Assembly (NCBI GenBank): GCA_039519185.1
Contig: CM076850.1
Location: 88,084,270 to 88,148,269, forward strand
Direction: 5' to 3'
From: Astragalus membranaceus
Taxonomy: Eukaryota > Streptophyta > Magnoliopsida > Fabales > Fabaceae
Length of the DNA stretch: 64,000 nucleotides
Within the stretch, counting starts at the first letter, position 1. Each line of letters opens with the position of its first letter. Shown here piece after piece: positions 23,683-33,994 of this stretch. The position numbers and the translations under genes were made by a program. The notes beneath the pieces were generated by a model. It had not been told where the DNA came from. It made no database searches and saw only the letters and a program-made list of their open reading frames with translations.

Positions 23683-24784
23683 GGCCATTACTTTCCCCAC
23701 ACCCCCTCCTACTCTTTCACACCCCCTAACTTCTAAAAACCCTAAAATACCCTCAACTTAAAAAAAAAAACACACACACACTCCTCTCACCCTCACACCC
23801 TTCACTCCTCTCACTTTCCCTTTCACTCCCTCTCATTCGAACCCTACCCTTCACTCTCCCTCTCACTCAACTTCTCACAACTCACTCAATCTCACCCAAT
23901 CTCCCACTCAATCTTCTCCACAAACACCCTCAAGACCACCTGGGTTTTGTTCGCCTCCTCTCACTCTCTCTAATAGTTCCATTTTCATTCAGGTAACCCT
24001 CTCTCCCTTCTGTACATTTGGTTTTTTTTTTCTGTGCATCTGCTGTGTTCGCATGACCTCATGCGAACACGTGAAAACGAAGGTGTTCGAATGAGGTCAT
24101 GCGAACACCGTTCGAATGAGGCCATGCGAACACCTGTTCGAATGGGGTTGTTCGAACAGGTGCGAATGATTCCTTTTGTTCGAACAGGTGTGAATGATGC
24201 TGTTCGAACAGGTGTGACAGTATTGTTTCTGTTATTTTGCTGGTTATGTTGCTTAATTGGTTTAATGGTTGTTGTCCAGATATGGTGAGGCATCGTGGCG
24301 GTAGTTCGCAACAGCCGGAGCGTAGGCCACCCCCGACGGCTTCCGAACGCAAATCTGAGCCGGAGCGTTGATTTCATTTTTAGATCACAAATCTGAGCCG
24401 TTTAAATTCTATCCGTTCAGACACATTTTCCAAAGGGATTGACATCCACTCCTTTATCTGACACACATTTGACTGATTGTAAGCCGTTGATCAAAACTGT
24501 CGGTGGAATCTGAGACGTCCAATATCTGTCGCTCTGCAACACTGGTTCGAACAGCATCATGCGAACCTATTCGCATGACCCCATTCGAAGAGGTGAAAAA
24601 CACCCAAGAGGGTGTGTCCCCATATTTAACACACGCGAATGGCCTCGTGCGAACCTGTTCGAAGGTCCGTGTTCGAACAGGTGAAAATTCGTGAAAAAAA
24701 AGAGGTTTGGCCTGGCCTTTTGGTCATTTCACACCCTTATGGGGTGTGTTTCGAGTAGGAGGGGGTGTGGGAAAAGCAAACGAC
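23683..24784 (+). mobile_element. Non-autonomous DNA transposon with long TIR and 8-bp (or 9-bp imperfect) TSD
   Basis: The left end GGCCATTACTTTCCCCACAC and the inverted right end GTCGTTTGCTTTTCCCACAC share CCCCCTCCTACTC and an ACACCCC word, an imperfect inverted repeat of about 45 bp. Both flanks carry TAGTTTTT (23675-23682 and 24785-24792). The interior has arrays of TTCGAACAGGTG and ATGCGAACA words near both sides (24050-24225 and 24540-24685) around a gene remnant. A long TIR favours a Mutator-like element; an 8-bp TSD would also fit hAT. Confidence 0.7.
24282..24371 (+). pseudogene. 29-codon start of a deleted transposon-encoded gene
   Basis: ATG at 24282 opens a short frame MVRHRGGSSQQPERRPPP followed by Ser/Glu/Arg residues and TGA at 24369-24371. 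It lies between the two palindromic-word arrays and follows an intron-like AG. The Arg/Pro-rich start resembles N termini of plant transposon proteins, but no family can be named. Probably what is left after an internal deletion. Confidence 0.35.
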
Positions 24785-24792
24785 TAGTTTTT

Positions 24793-25950
24793 CTAGCTGT
24801 TTCCTTATCTACCTTTTTTCTTGACCAAGAAAAACCCATTATATCATTATCAATACAAAGTGGTGGTATATCAAAAACATGTGGCTCTTTGAACTTTCAA
24901 AGTCAATTTAGCTAAATTGTACGCAACATTCTTAGCTAATTTCCTAGAATATTTCTACAGAAAAATTAAAAAATGTATTAAGGCAAACAATACTATTCTT
25001 CCAAAGTGTCCATGTAAGTAGGTAACCTGCATATCAATTTACTATTTTATAACTATAAAAAAACCTATAGATATATTAAAATTATACAGTATCCAAACTT
25101 TTCCCATTACATTTTCTTTATCCATCTATGAACCTGTTCAGATTAATCCATCCCCACAGAAAATACACACAAACCAGCTAAAAAAACAAAATGGGCTTTA
25201 CTTAGTCTTAGTTCCATACAAAAACGAAAAACATATTTTGATGACCAAAAAAAGAAAATATTTTGGAGCGTGAGTGCGTGACACGTGTATCTAAAATGGC
25301 ACAGCCGCGGAAGTCGGTCGTTCACTAGATTTTACACGTCATGCTGTAAAGTTCCACGTAGGAGATGTAGGGCCCATATTTTCAAATGGCGAATATCCGC
25401 TTCACATAAGGAATAATTCCTGTCGGATATTCGAATATACTCTTTATCCAAGTCGGACAGGACGGCTAAAACATGACGATTTTGACCCTGTCAGTTTGGG
25501 TGTATTTACGATCTAATGCTTTGCTTGAATTGTGGGCACATTGACCTATATACCCTTCATGTTTTACACGGGCATGCAGTTTGCCAAGTTGTATTCTTCT
25601 TGTCCTTTGAGCTGTTTGTTTTTTTGGTGGTGAGCTGCTTCGTTTTGGCAACTTGCAAGGCAACGCCAAAATGTTTGTATTTTTTGTTTAAGGCGTTGTT
25701 GGGTCATGTGTGTATTTATATTTATTAAATTCAATGTCCCAATTAGCTAGGTGGAAGAAATGCAAAAAACTACACGCTTATCCCTTATGTCTAAGCACAT
25801 AATACACATGTACATAAATTTAATTATAACACATGTACATAAATAATTAATATTTAATAAGTAAATAATAGATTTACTTCCAAAAAAAAGTAAATAATAG
25901 AGTCGGGCTGAAAAACTTTATCAAACTATACTAAGACTAACAATTGTTCA
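24793..25950. other. Intergenic; no gene recognised
   Basis: AT-rich DNA with no supported ORF. A G-box-like CACGTG occurs at about 25280 within GACACGTGTAT, but no downstream gene is seen to go with it. Confidence 0.5.
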
Positions 25951-25954
25951 TTTC

Positions 25955-26215
25955 AGCGGTAATTGGACTCAGATCCCACTTCAAGGTCTCGAGTTCGAAT
26001 ATTGAGTGTGGCAAAAAATTTGTTCGGAGGAGAGAACCACACAGATCGAAAAAGTCGGGGTATACACATGGTCAGCCAGGTTCTCCGATGTAGATTAGTC
26101 AGTAGCAAAGTTGGTGAACAAAATCAAGGTATACACGTGGCCAGTCAAATTCTCCGACGTAAATTAGTCAGTAACAAAGCCGATGGATACTGTGCACTAA
26201 TAACACGGTAAAAAA
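25955..26215 (+). mobile_element. Possible SINE-like sequence with an internal duplication
   Basis: The segment begins with GCGGTAATTGGACTC and then GGTCTCGAGTTCGAAT, which resemble the A and B boxes of a tRNA-derived RNA polymerase III promoter. Downstream, a stretch beginning GGTATACACRTGGYCAG is present twice (near 26059 and 26131). No poly(A) tail or TSD was found, so this is a weak call. Confidence 0.3.
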
Positions 26216-26415
26216 ACTATACTAACTAAGAGGTAATTTACTAAACCTAAAATGTATGACTTTTTTGAGATTAAAATGTATGACTTTTACTTCGAAATTA
26301 GTTTGACAAACTTTTTAGTTTGATCGTATTATTTACTTAATAATACTAATTAATTATGTATGCGTGTTCTAATTAAATTTATGCACATGTGTATTATGTG
26401 TCTATATATATATGT

Positions 26416-26645
26416 GGGCTACTAATTACACCCACTCAAAAATTAGAAAGTGTACATTCGCATGTCAACACCTTTTATTAGGTCAAAAAGCCTACATTTC
26501 TTCTACTTTAATACAATTCACTGAGTATTGTCCATCATTAAAAGTTGTATTGAAAAGGAGGAAGTATGGGCTTTTTGTCCAAATAAAAGGTGTTCGCATG
26601 CTAATATACACCTTCTAATTTTGGTGTGAGTGTAAATTAGCAGCC

Positions 26646-26646
<1 letters not shown>
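26416..26646. mobile_element. MITE with about 55-bp terminal inverted repeats
   Basis: The left end GGGCTACTAATTACACCCAC and the inverted right end GGGCTGCTAATTTACACTCA continue with shared AAAATTAGAA.GTGTA and CACCTTTTATT. The TSD cannot be read because both flanks are AT repeats. Non-coding, 231 bp. Confidence 0.7.

Positions 26647-26647
<1 letters not shown>

Positions 26648-26714
<67 letters not shown>
26648..26714. repeat. (AT)n microsatellite
   Basis: An uninterrupted AT dinucleotide run of about 33 units directly beside the MITE end. Confidence 0.95.
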
Positions 26715-26716
<2 letters not shown>

Positions 26717-27010
26717 TGTATATACTTTATAAAGATGTCATATTATAAAAACCACGTCAATGCACAATGGACCAAGAGTTGGTTAACAAATTAAGAAAAA
26801 CAACTAAAATGAAATGTGAGGGGGCTCACAACAATTAGATTTATACACGTGTATTTTGTGCTTACACATAAGTGTATTTTTTTTTATAAAGAAATGAGTA
26901 TATGTAGTTAAATTATAAAAGGCACGTCAATGCACACACTGGGCCAAGTGTAGGTTAGCAAATTAATTAAGAGAAACAACTTGTATGAAATGAGGCTCAC
27001 AACTGACACA
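26715..27010. repeat. Diverged tandem duplication, period about 170 bp
   Basis: CACGTCAATGCACA occurs at 26753 and 26923 inside diverged copies that both hold CCAAG..T.GGTTA.CAAATTAA and end in GAGG.GCTCACAAC. Non-coding. Confidence 0.6.
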
Positions 27011-27082
27011 TACGATGTCTTGCGTAGGTAGTTTTTAATTTGGGCTGAGACATTAGGTTGCTAATTGAATGTATTCTATCGA

Positions 27083-27314
27083 GTAAGGGCCCATTTTAGT
27101 CATTGACAATTTTTCAACAGGACAAATTGGTCTTTGACAATTTTTTGGGATAAATAAGTCCCTGACGTTTTCAAAACGGGGACAAATTAGTCCCTGACTT
27201 AAGAACTAATTTGTCCCCGTTTTGAAAATGTCAGGGACTTATTTGTCTCAAAAAATTGTCAGGGACCAATTTTTTCTTATCGAAAAATTGTGAAGGACTA
27301 AAATGGGCCTTTAC
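27083..27314. mobile_element. Foldback MITE, nearly full-length palindrome
   Basis: The arms are inverted copies over about 110 bp: the left arm starts GTAAGGGCCCATTTTAGTC and the inverted right arm GTAAAGGCCCATTTTAGTC. The centre is near 27198-27210. Words such as GACAAATTAGTCCCTGAC lie in both arms. Such elements are common in plant genomes and are often small-RNA sources; that is not tested here. Confidence 0.85.
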
Positions 27315-27900
27315 TCTATTCTATTAATGCACAAAACTGTCGTGGTTTAAATAGTAGTTCACATAGAGTGTACTAATTTTATTTTTTTGGGGGGAAGGGG
27401 GCAAACCTCCTTTATATAGATGAATTGGTGACCTTGTTTTAGGAATAAGGTTGAAATGAGGTTTACCTGAGCTAATCTCGCGTGGTGACCTTGTTTGAGT
27501 TTTACCCCAGCTCAGCAAGTTACTAGGATGATCAACCATACAAATCTCAGCACCCAATCAACTATCTTGAGTATCAATGTCAACTATTTCCAGCATATGA
27601 CTAATCAACCTATGGTCTAAAGGCTTAGTAGCTAGTGCCCACATAATAACTGTATAAAATACAATTAAACATGTGTGCGTACACACACAAACATGTGATA
27701 TACACATCTCATTACACAAAATCATACATCCTCAATCAACCAATTCCCTAACATCGCTCAAGTCGTGCCTCACCACAAACATATTATCAAATCATAGAGA
27801 AGTAACACATACAACTAATTAGTCATCTCCTTTAAGATGTCGTTACATCAAAACTCGTATATCCCATGATTGTCATACATCCACACATATCAAGAGGTCA
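27315..27900. other. Intergenic; no gene recognised
   Basis: No supported ORF. A word GGTGACCTTGTTT occurs twice, about 55 bp apart (near 27429 and 27484). The last bases, TCTTA at 27901-27905, are the Copia-C TSD. Confidence 0.5.
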
Positions 27901-27905
27901 TCTTA

Positions 27906-28208
27906 TATTAACTTTACTACTTTGTTTGACTACTATGACTAGAGTTAAAGTAACTATAGTCAGTAATGCAGTCAATGTAAAGTTAGTTAATTAGAATAGT
28001 TAGTTAGAGTAATTATTCTGTTAGAGAGTCAGTTAGGAAGAAGGCTAATGTATATAGCTGAATCACTATCTTTTGTAAAGGCAACAGAATCATTATCAAT
28101 GATATGAGTTTGTCAAGTTCTTCCTTTTCTGTTTTTGAACTCAGAGTTCCATCATAGATTTTGTTCATTCTTTTCATTGATTATCAATGAATTTCATCAA
28201 TATCAATA
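27906..28208 (+). repeat. Copia-C 5' LTR
   Basis: 303 bp, beginning TATTAACTTTACTAC and ending ATCAATATCAATA, directly followed by the primer site. Confidence 0.85.
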
Positions 28209-28221
28209 TGGTATCAATCGC
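28209..28221 (+). promoter_or_regulatory. Copia-C primer-binding site
   Basis: TGGTATCAATCGC begins at the first base after the LTR; the first nine bases match the initiator-Met tRNA complement used by plant Copia elements. Confidence 0.75.
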
Positions 28222-28354
28222 AATTCCGTTTCCGTTTCACTACTCTGATTGAAGCTCGTCATCGTCAATCTTTCGTTTCTCGATTCCAATTTCTTTCTCG
28301 GTTTCTTTCTGGTTCCTCTTTCCAATTCCTTCATGAATTGTATCATCTTCGTCA

Positions 28355-28593
28355 ATGGCTGACATCGGCGCAGATCCATACTACCTGCATCCCTCTGACA
28401 ATCTCGGGGCGGTGCTCGTATCTCAGCCTCTCACCGAATCTGGTAGCAATTACAGCTCCTGGACTCGTGCAATGCGCATTGCTCTAAGCGCGAAGAACAC
28501 ATTAGGGTTCATCACAGGTACGATCGCTGAACCTGCTGAAGATTCGGCCGATTATGTGAAGTGGTTACGGAGCAACGATATGACGACCTCGTG
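28355..28593 (+). pseudogene. Copia-C gag N-terminal fragment
   Basis: MADIGADPYYLHPSDNLGAV, then LVSQPLTESGSNYSSW and TRAMRIAL, is the classic start of the Copia Gag polypeptide (Retrotran_gag_3-type). The frame is interrupted by the Gypsy insertion after codon 79. Joining across it through one TSD copy (TCGTG) restores a WILNSI motif at 46995-47012, confirming the insertion site inside gag. A few codons later the sequence jumps to a piece of reverse transcriptase, so most of gag and all of the protease are deleted. Confidence 0.85.
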
Positions 28594-28969
28594 TGTAACA
28601 CCCCATTTCTACCCGGCAAAATAATGCAAAATCAGAGTTCGTAAAAATCTTTTTCAACAAACAATGGAGTGCCACATTTGCTTCGTGGAAACAATAGACA
28701 GGTTAATTCGCTTTTGAAAACAGATACATAGCGCTTTCGGACGAACCGACAAAACAACATTTCAAAACAAGTCAAACTTCTTTTAACTACGCAGCGGAAA
28801 TTCAAATGGTTCAACTAAACAATCGTGGCAACTATGCAAGATTCATAACTCAAAATCCAACAGTAAACAACTTAAATAACATAAATAACGTTCATCCCCC
28901 CGAGTGCTACGTATCAGAGCGACGACACCGACCCGAACTAATGAAGGTACAACGGTATTCATTGGAGGT

Positions 28970-29203
28970 TGTTGAGATGTGGTGTAAATAGTAGATTTAT
29001 TTATATGTGTATTCGGCCCAGGCCCGTTAGGTTTTCATATAGTATAGTCTATTTAAACACATTAGTGCTTGTACTCTTAACACACAACAACATATACAGT
29101 TAATAAGACGGAACTACAGCTACTCTGTAGTCGCAGACGTAGGCAAACATTGGCCGAACTGCGTGACCAATATCGTCTCTCTATTCTTCGTCTCTATTTA
29201 ACA
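28970..29203 (+). repeat. Copia-B 5' LTR
   Basis: 234 bp, TG...CA, by eye identical to 33761-33994. It contains TATTTAAACACATTAG, a plausible TATA-like region, near 29040-29055. Confidence 0.9.
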
Positions 29204-29216
29204 TGGTATCAAAAGC
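29204..29216 (+). promoter_or_regulatory. Copia-B primer-binding site
   Basis: TGGTATCAAAAGC directly follows the LTR and matches the initiator-Met tRNA complement in its first eight bases. Confidence 0.85.
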
Positions 29217-29337
29217 TTATGATCACTGGGCCTGAAAACCTAGCCGTCGCGCCGTCACGCTATTGAACCCTAGCTGTCCCGTTGACTGTTCATCCTCAAC
29301 GGCCCTAGGTGCTACGAAAGTCATACGGTCCCTTTCA

Positions 29338-29498
29338 GCCGTACGACGTCGCTGTTCATCCCGTACGGAAATCACTATTCATCCGTACGGAAACCACTAT
29401 TCATCCGTACGGAAATCACTATTCATCCGTACGGCGTCGCTGTTTGTCCGTACAGAGTTGCTGTTCGTCCGTACGGCGTGCTGTTCATTCGTACCACG
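29338..29498 (+). repeat. Phased CCGTACGG palindrome array in the Copia-B leader
   Basis: The 8-bp palindrome CCGTACGG is exact at 29361, 29383, 29405, 29427 and 29469. One- or two-base variants start at 29339 (CCGTACGA), 29448 (CCGTACAG) and 29489 (TCGTACCA). Spacing is 20-22 bp, with CACTATTCAT or GCTGTTCGT between copies. It lies between the primer site and the polyprotein ATG. Confidence 0.85.
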
Positions 29499-29550
29499 CC
29501 TTTCTACTGCTCCTCTCTGATTGTGGTTAGCCTTCCTATTATTGTCAAAA

Positions 29551-32500
29551 ATGAGTTCAACTTCAGAAAATGACAAAAACAAATCTGAATCGACAGGTAA
29601 GAGTCTCGTGTCTTATGCTTTCTCCGGCAATCCCTTTATAACAACGGAGAAACTCAACGGTGATAATTATTTGAATTGGTCTGCCTCTGTCAAAATGTGG
29701 TTTATGGGACAAAGGCTTTTAGATCACCTCACTAAGAATTCTACAGAGATTGGTAACGATTTGCGTGAAGATTGGAAACAAGCAGATTGTCAATTGGTCT
29801 CTCTTTTGTGGCAATCCATTGAACCCTCGTTGTTGGTCCATTATCGTTCATACACCACTTGTTATGATATTTGGCAGAAGGCTAAGAATGTTTATTCTAA
29901 TGATATCCAGCGTCTCTATGGTGTTATTCATAATTTAGCCACCCTTCAGATGACAGAAGATAACATCATGACATATGCTAATAAAGCTCAGTCAGCAGCA
30001 AATGAGTTCAAACTCCTTGTGACCGACAATGACCCAAAGAAGATGCTTGAAAAATTAGATAATGTGTGTATGATCTATGTTCTTCATGGTCTCCATCAAA
30101 AGTATGAGTCAGTACGGAGCAACATTCTTTCTGCATCAGACATTCCCTCAACAGAGGATCTTATCAGGCGTCTCATACGTCTTCCTGGATTGGAAGGAAC
30201 TGGAGGGAATGGATCTCAGACTAACATAGAATCTTCTGCTCTTGTTTCTAATTTTGCAGGTCGTGGGGGACGCGGTCGTGGTCGTGGGGGTGGTCGAGGA
30301 GGTCGTGTCGGAGGTCGTCCTCAGTGTACTTATTGTAAGAAACTTGGTCATACTGAAGACAAGTGTTATTCCCTTCATGGCTTTCCAGAGAAACCAGTAA
30401 ATGTGACTCAGGTTAATGATTCTGAACAGAGAAGCACTAAACAAAATGTTCTTTCTGATGAGGAGTATAAGGCATTCCTGCAGTATAAGACTTCCCAGGC
30501 TTCATCATCAGCAACAGTTGCTCATTCTGGTAATTCTACAGTCTGTTTCTCTCAATCATCACCTGTTGACTCCTGGATTATGGACACTGGAGCTTCCGAT
30601 TGCGTGGCTGGTAATCCATCTCTTTTATCCAAAATATCCCAACCTAACACCCCACATTATATTACCGTCGCCGACGGATCAAAAGTTATAGCTAGCGGCA
30701 TTGGTAAAGCCACTCCTCTTCCATCCTTACCCCTTGACAATGTTCTACTTGTTCCCAATTGCCCATTTAATTTAATTTCAGTTAGTCGTCTGACTCGAAG
30801 CCTAAAATGTTCTGTAACTTTTGATGATGATTATTTTGTTATACAGGACCGGAGTACGAAGCGGACGATTGGTACAGGATATGAGTCACATGGACTTTAC
30901 TACCTCCAGCCCATCCATCCTTCATCTACAATTGCCTCCACTTCTACTACAGAGTCCCCCAGTCTTCTTCATCGTCGGTTAGGTCATCCAAGTCTCAAGA
31001 AGTTCAAAGTTATGGTTCCTCATTTGTCTCATCTGCAGTCATTAGATTGTGAGTCTTGTCAGCTTGGGAAACATGTTCGCTCCTCATTCCCTAGCAGTAC
31101 TCAGTCTCAAGCTCGTTCTCCTTTTGATGTTCTTCATTCAGATGTATGGGGACCGAGTCGAGTCACTTCAGTTGTAGGACATAGATATTTTGTCACTTTT
31201 ATCGATGAATTTTCTAGATGTACGTGGATCTACCTACTTAAGGATAGATCTGAACTTCTTGGTGTTTTTCAAAATTTCTTTAAGGAAATCAAAAATCAAT
31301 TTGGTTGTTCTATTCGCACTTTACGCAGTGATAATGCGAAAGAATATTTTTCTACATCATTTAATTCTTTTATGGTTGAAAATGGCGTCATACATCAATC
31401 ATCTTGTCCCCATACCCCACAACAAAATGGGATTGCTGAACGTAAGAACCGTCATATAATTGAAACAGCACGCACCTTACTTATTCATGCTAATGTTCCT
31501 TTGAAGTTTTGGGGGGATGCTGTCCTCACTGCAGGGCACTTGATTAATAGAATGCCATCCTCTGCTATCCAGAATAGAGTTCCTCATTCCATATTGTTTC
31601 CCGATGAGCCCTTGTTCCGTATCTCTCCTCGAGTCTTTGGATCCACTTGTTTTATTCATGATCTTACTCCGGGACTTGATAAATTGTCTGCGCGTGCAGT
31701 TAAGTGTGTCTTCCTTGGCTATTCAAGAGTTCAAAAAGGATATCGATGCTACTGTCCCTCCACACATCGCTTCTACATGTCTGCTGATGTCACCTTCTTT
31801 GAGGATGCTCCCTTCTTTGCATCTCCCATTGAGTCTGAGTCTGTCTCTCAAGTATTACCTATTCCTAATATTGTCCCGGTAGTTCCTCTCCCACCCATCA
31901 TTGACCAGATAGATCACCCCTCTCCTACGGAAATTCCTAGTCCTTCTAGTCCCGCCCCCTTGCAAACTTATCAACGCCGTGCTCGTCTCCCTCCTGTCGA
32001 CCCACCTCCTACCGAAGATCCTAGTGACTCATCTCCTGCCCCGGTTCCCTCCTCTACTCCGGATCCGCCTCCCGAGTCAGAAGACCCTCCTATTGCAGTG
32101 CGTAAAGGTACACGTTCCACCCGTAACCCTCATCCTATTTATAATTTCCTCAGCTATCACCGCTTATCACCTTCGCATTATACATTTGTCTCTGCTATTT
32201 CTTCCATCACTATTCCCAAGTCCACGCAGGAAGCTCTTTCTCATTCAGGTTGGAGACAAGCTATGATTGATGAGATGACAGCCTTAGAATCTAACCAGAC
32301 ATGGACTCTTGTGCCGCCTCCTCCTGGTAAATCTATTGTTGGGTGTCGTTGGGTATATACTATCAAAGTTGGTCCAGACGGGAGTATTGATCGTCTGAAA
32401 GCACGCCTCGTTGCTAAGGGCTATACTCAGGTTTTTGGCCTTGATTACAGTGATACTTTCTCACCGGTGGCTAAAATGGCTTCTGTTCGTCTATTCCTTT

Positions 32501-33753
32501 CTATGGCTGCAATGCGACATTGGCCATTGTATCAACTAGACATCAAGAATGCGTTTCTCCATGGAGATCTAGAAGAAGAAGTTTATCTGGAGCAACCACC
32601 TGGTTTTGTTGCTCAGGGGGAGTGTCGTGGGTATGTCTGTCGACTTCACAAAGCCTTGTATGGTCTTAAACAATCCCCTCGAGCATGGTTTGGGAGATTC
32701 AGTAGTGTTGTTCAAGAGTATGGCATGATTCGGAGTGAAGCTGACCACTCTGTCTTTTATAAGTTCTCCTCTCACAAATGTATTTATCTGGTTGTCTATG
32801 TCGATGATATTGTCATTACAGGTAATGATCATGATGGGATTGCAGGACTTAAACAACATCTAGTCCACCACTTTCAGGTCAAAGATCTTGGAAAGTTACG
32901 TTACTTTCTTGGCATTGAGGTAGCTCATTCTAAGGCAGGGATTGCTATTTCCCAGAGAAAGTATGCTTTGGATATTTTAGAAGAAACCAAAATGCTGGAT
33001 TGCAAGCCAATTGACTCTCCTATGGATCCTAATGTCAAGATCCTACCAGATCAGGGGGAGCCATTTTCAGATCCAGGAAGGTATAGGAGGCTAGTTGGAA
33101 AGTTAAATTACTTGACCATGACGAGACCAGATATTTCATATGCTGTTAGTGTGGTGAGTCAATTCCTAAATTCTCCTTGTGACAGTCATTGGGATGCCGT
33201 TGTTAGAATCCTGAGGTATATCAAGGGAGCTCCTGGAAAAGGTCTTGTTTACACGGATAGAGGTGATTCAAATATTGTCGCTTACACAGATGCTGATTGG
33301 GCTGGTTGCCCCTTTGATAGAAGGTCCACATCTGGGTATTGTGTTCTTATTGGTGGAAATCTAATTTCATGGAAAAGTAAAAAGCAAAATGTTGTTGCCA
33401 GATCCAGTGCTGAGGCTGAATATCGGGCTATGACTCTTACCACTCAGGAGCTCACGTGGCTGAAACATCTTCTCCAAGAGTTGCGTTTTTGTAAAATAGG
33501 CACTATGAGTCTCATCTGTGATAATCAAGCAGCCCTACATATTGCGTCCAATCCAGTCTTTCATGAGCGAACCAAACACATTGAAGTTGATTGTCACTTT
33601 GTTCGTGAGAAGATTGTGTCCGGCGACATTGCTACTTCATTTGTTGGTTCTAATGATCAATTGGCAGACATCTTCACAAAAGCTCTTCGAGGACCAAGGA
33701 TAACTTACATATGTGACAAGCTGGATGCCTACAATCTATACGCTCCAGCTTGA
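29551..33753 (+). CDS. Copia-B Gag-Pol polyprotein (1400 aa), intact
   Basis: The first ATG, MSSTSENDKNK, is at 29551; an upstream in-frame TTG is not needed. Order: Gag with WSASVKMW and LLWQSIEPSL motifs, an Arg/Gly-rich patch, then zinc knuckle CTYCKKLGHTEDKC (about 259-272); protease WIMDTGAS (Asp about 345); HHCC integrase domain starting HRRLGHP (about 474) with catalytic D531, D594 and E630 (35 residues between the last two, as in retroviral-type integrases); RT from WRQAMIDEM (about 901) with YVDD at 1083-1086; RNase H with YTDADWAG (about 1245-1252) and a C terminus ending LADIFTKAL...YAPA. The stop TGA is part of the polypurine tract region. No frameshift or stop was seen and every catalytic residue I looked for is present. 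Copia lineage was not assigned. Confidence 0.95.
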   Translation: MSSTSENDKNKSESTGKSLVSYAFSGNPFITTEKLNGDNYLNWSASVKMWFMGQRLLDHLTKNSTEIGNDLREDWKQADCQLVSLLWQSIEPSLLVHYRSYTTCYDIWQKAKNVYSNDIQRLYGVIHNLATLQMTEDNIMTYANKAQSAANEFKLLVTDNDPKKMLEKLDNVCMIYVLHGLHQKYESVRSNILSASDIPSTEDLIRRLIRLPGLEGTGGNGSQTNIESSALVSNFAGRGGRGRGRGGGRGGRVGGRPQCTYCKKLGHTEDKCYSLHGFPEKPVNVTQVNDSEQRSTKQNVLSDEEYKAFLQYKTSQASSSATVAHSGNSTVCFSQSSPVDSWIMDTGASDCVAGNPSLLSKISQPNTPHYITVADGSKVIASGIGKATPLPSLPLDNVLLVPNCPFNLISVSRLTRSLKCSVTFDDDYFVIQDRSTKRTIGTGYESHGLYYLQPIHPSSTIASTSTTESPSLLHRRLGHPSLKKFKVMVPHLSHLQSLDCESCQLGKHVRSSFPSSTQSQARSPFDVLHSDVWGPSRVTSVVGHRYFVTFIDEFSRCTWIYLLKDRSELLGVFQNFFKEIKNQFGCSIRTLRSDNAKEYFSTSFNSFMVENGVIHQSSCPHTPQQNGIAERKNRHIIETARTLLIHANVPLKFWGDAVLTAGHLINRMPSSAIQNRVPHSILFPDEPLFRISPRVFGSTCFIHDLTPGLDKLSARAVKCVFLGYSRVQKGYRCYCPSTHRFYMSADVTFFEDAPFFASPIESESVSQVLPIPNIVPVVPLPPIIDQIDHPSPTEIPSPSSPAPLQTYQRRARLPPVDPPPTEDPSDSSPAPVPSSTPDPPPESEDPPIAVRKGTRSTRNPHPIYNFLSYHRLSPSHYTFVSAISSITIPKSTQEALSHSGWRQAMIDEMTALESNQTWTLVPPPPGKSIVGCRWVYTIKVGPDGSIDRLKARLVAKGYTQVFGLDYSDTFSPVAKMASVRLFLSMAAMRHWPLYQLDIKNAFLHGDLEEEVYLEQPPGFVAQGECRGYVCRLHKALYGLKQSPRAWFGRFSSVVQEYGMIRSEADHSVFYKFSSHKCIYLVVYVDDIVITGNDHDGIAGLKQHLVHHFQVKDLGKLRYFLGIEVAHSKAGIAISQRKYALDILEETKMLDCKPIDSPMDPNVKILPDQGEPFSDPGRYRRLVGKLNYLTMTRPDISYAVSVVSQFLNSPCDSHWDAVVRILRYIKGAPGKGLVYTDRGDSNIVAYTDADWAGCPFDRRSTSGYCVLIGGNLISWKSKKQNVVARSSAEAEYRAMTLTTQELTWLKHLLQELRFCKIGTMSLICDNQAALHIASNPVFHERTKHIEVDCHFVREKIVSGDIATSFVGSNDQLADIFTKALRGPRITYICDKLDAYNLYAPA

Positions 33754-33760
33754 GGGGGAG

Positions 33761-33994
33761 TGTTGAGATGTGGTGTAAATAGTAGATTTATTTATATGTG
33801 TATTCGGCCCAGGCCCGTTAGGTTTTCATATAGTATAGTCTATTTAAACACATTAGTGCTTGTACTCTTAACACACAACAACATATACAGTTAATAAGAC
33901 GGAACTACAGCTACTCTGTAGTCGCAGACGTAGGCAAACATTGGCCGAACTGCGTGACCAATATCGTCTCTCTATTCTTCGTCTCTATTTAACA
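33761..33994 (+). repeat. Copia-B 3' LTR
   Basis: By eye identical to 28970-29203; preceded by GAGGGGGAG and followed by the TSD GAGGT. Confidence 0.9.

Larger units (their letters stand above)
28970..33994 (+). mobile_element. Copia-B: complete, apparently intact Copia retrotransposon
   Basis: LTRs of 234 bp (28970-29203 and 33761-33994) look identical by eye, start TGTTGAGATG and end TTTAACA, and the 5-bp TSD is GAGGT (28965-28969 and 33995-33999). A primer site TGGTATCAAAAGC follows the left LTR at 29204-29216, and the tract GAGGGGGAG ends at 33760. A single uninterrupted polyprotein lies between. Identical LTRs, intact catalytic motifs and a clean TSD indicate a very recent insertion that may still be competent. 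It lies inside the old Gypsy LTR3. Confidence 0.95.
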
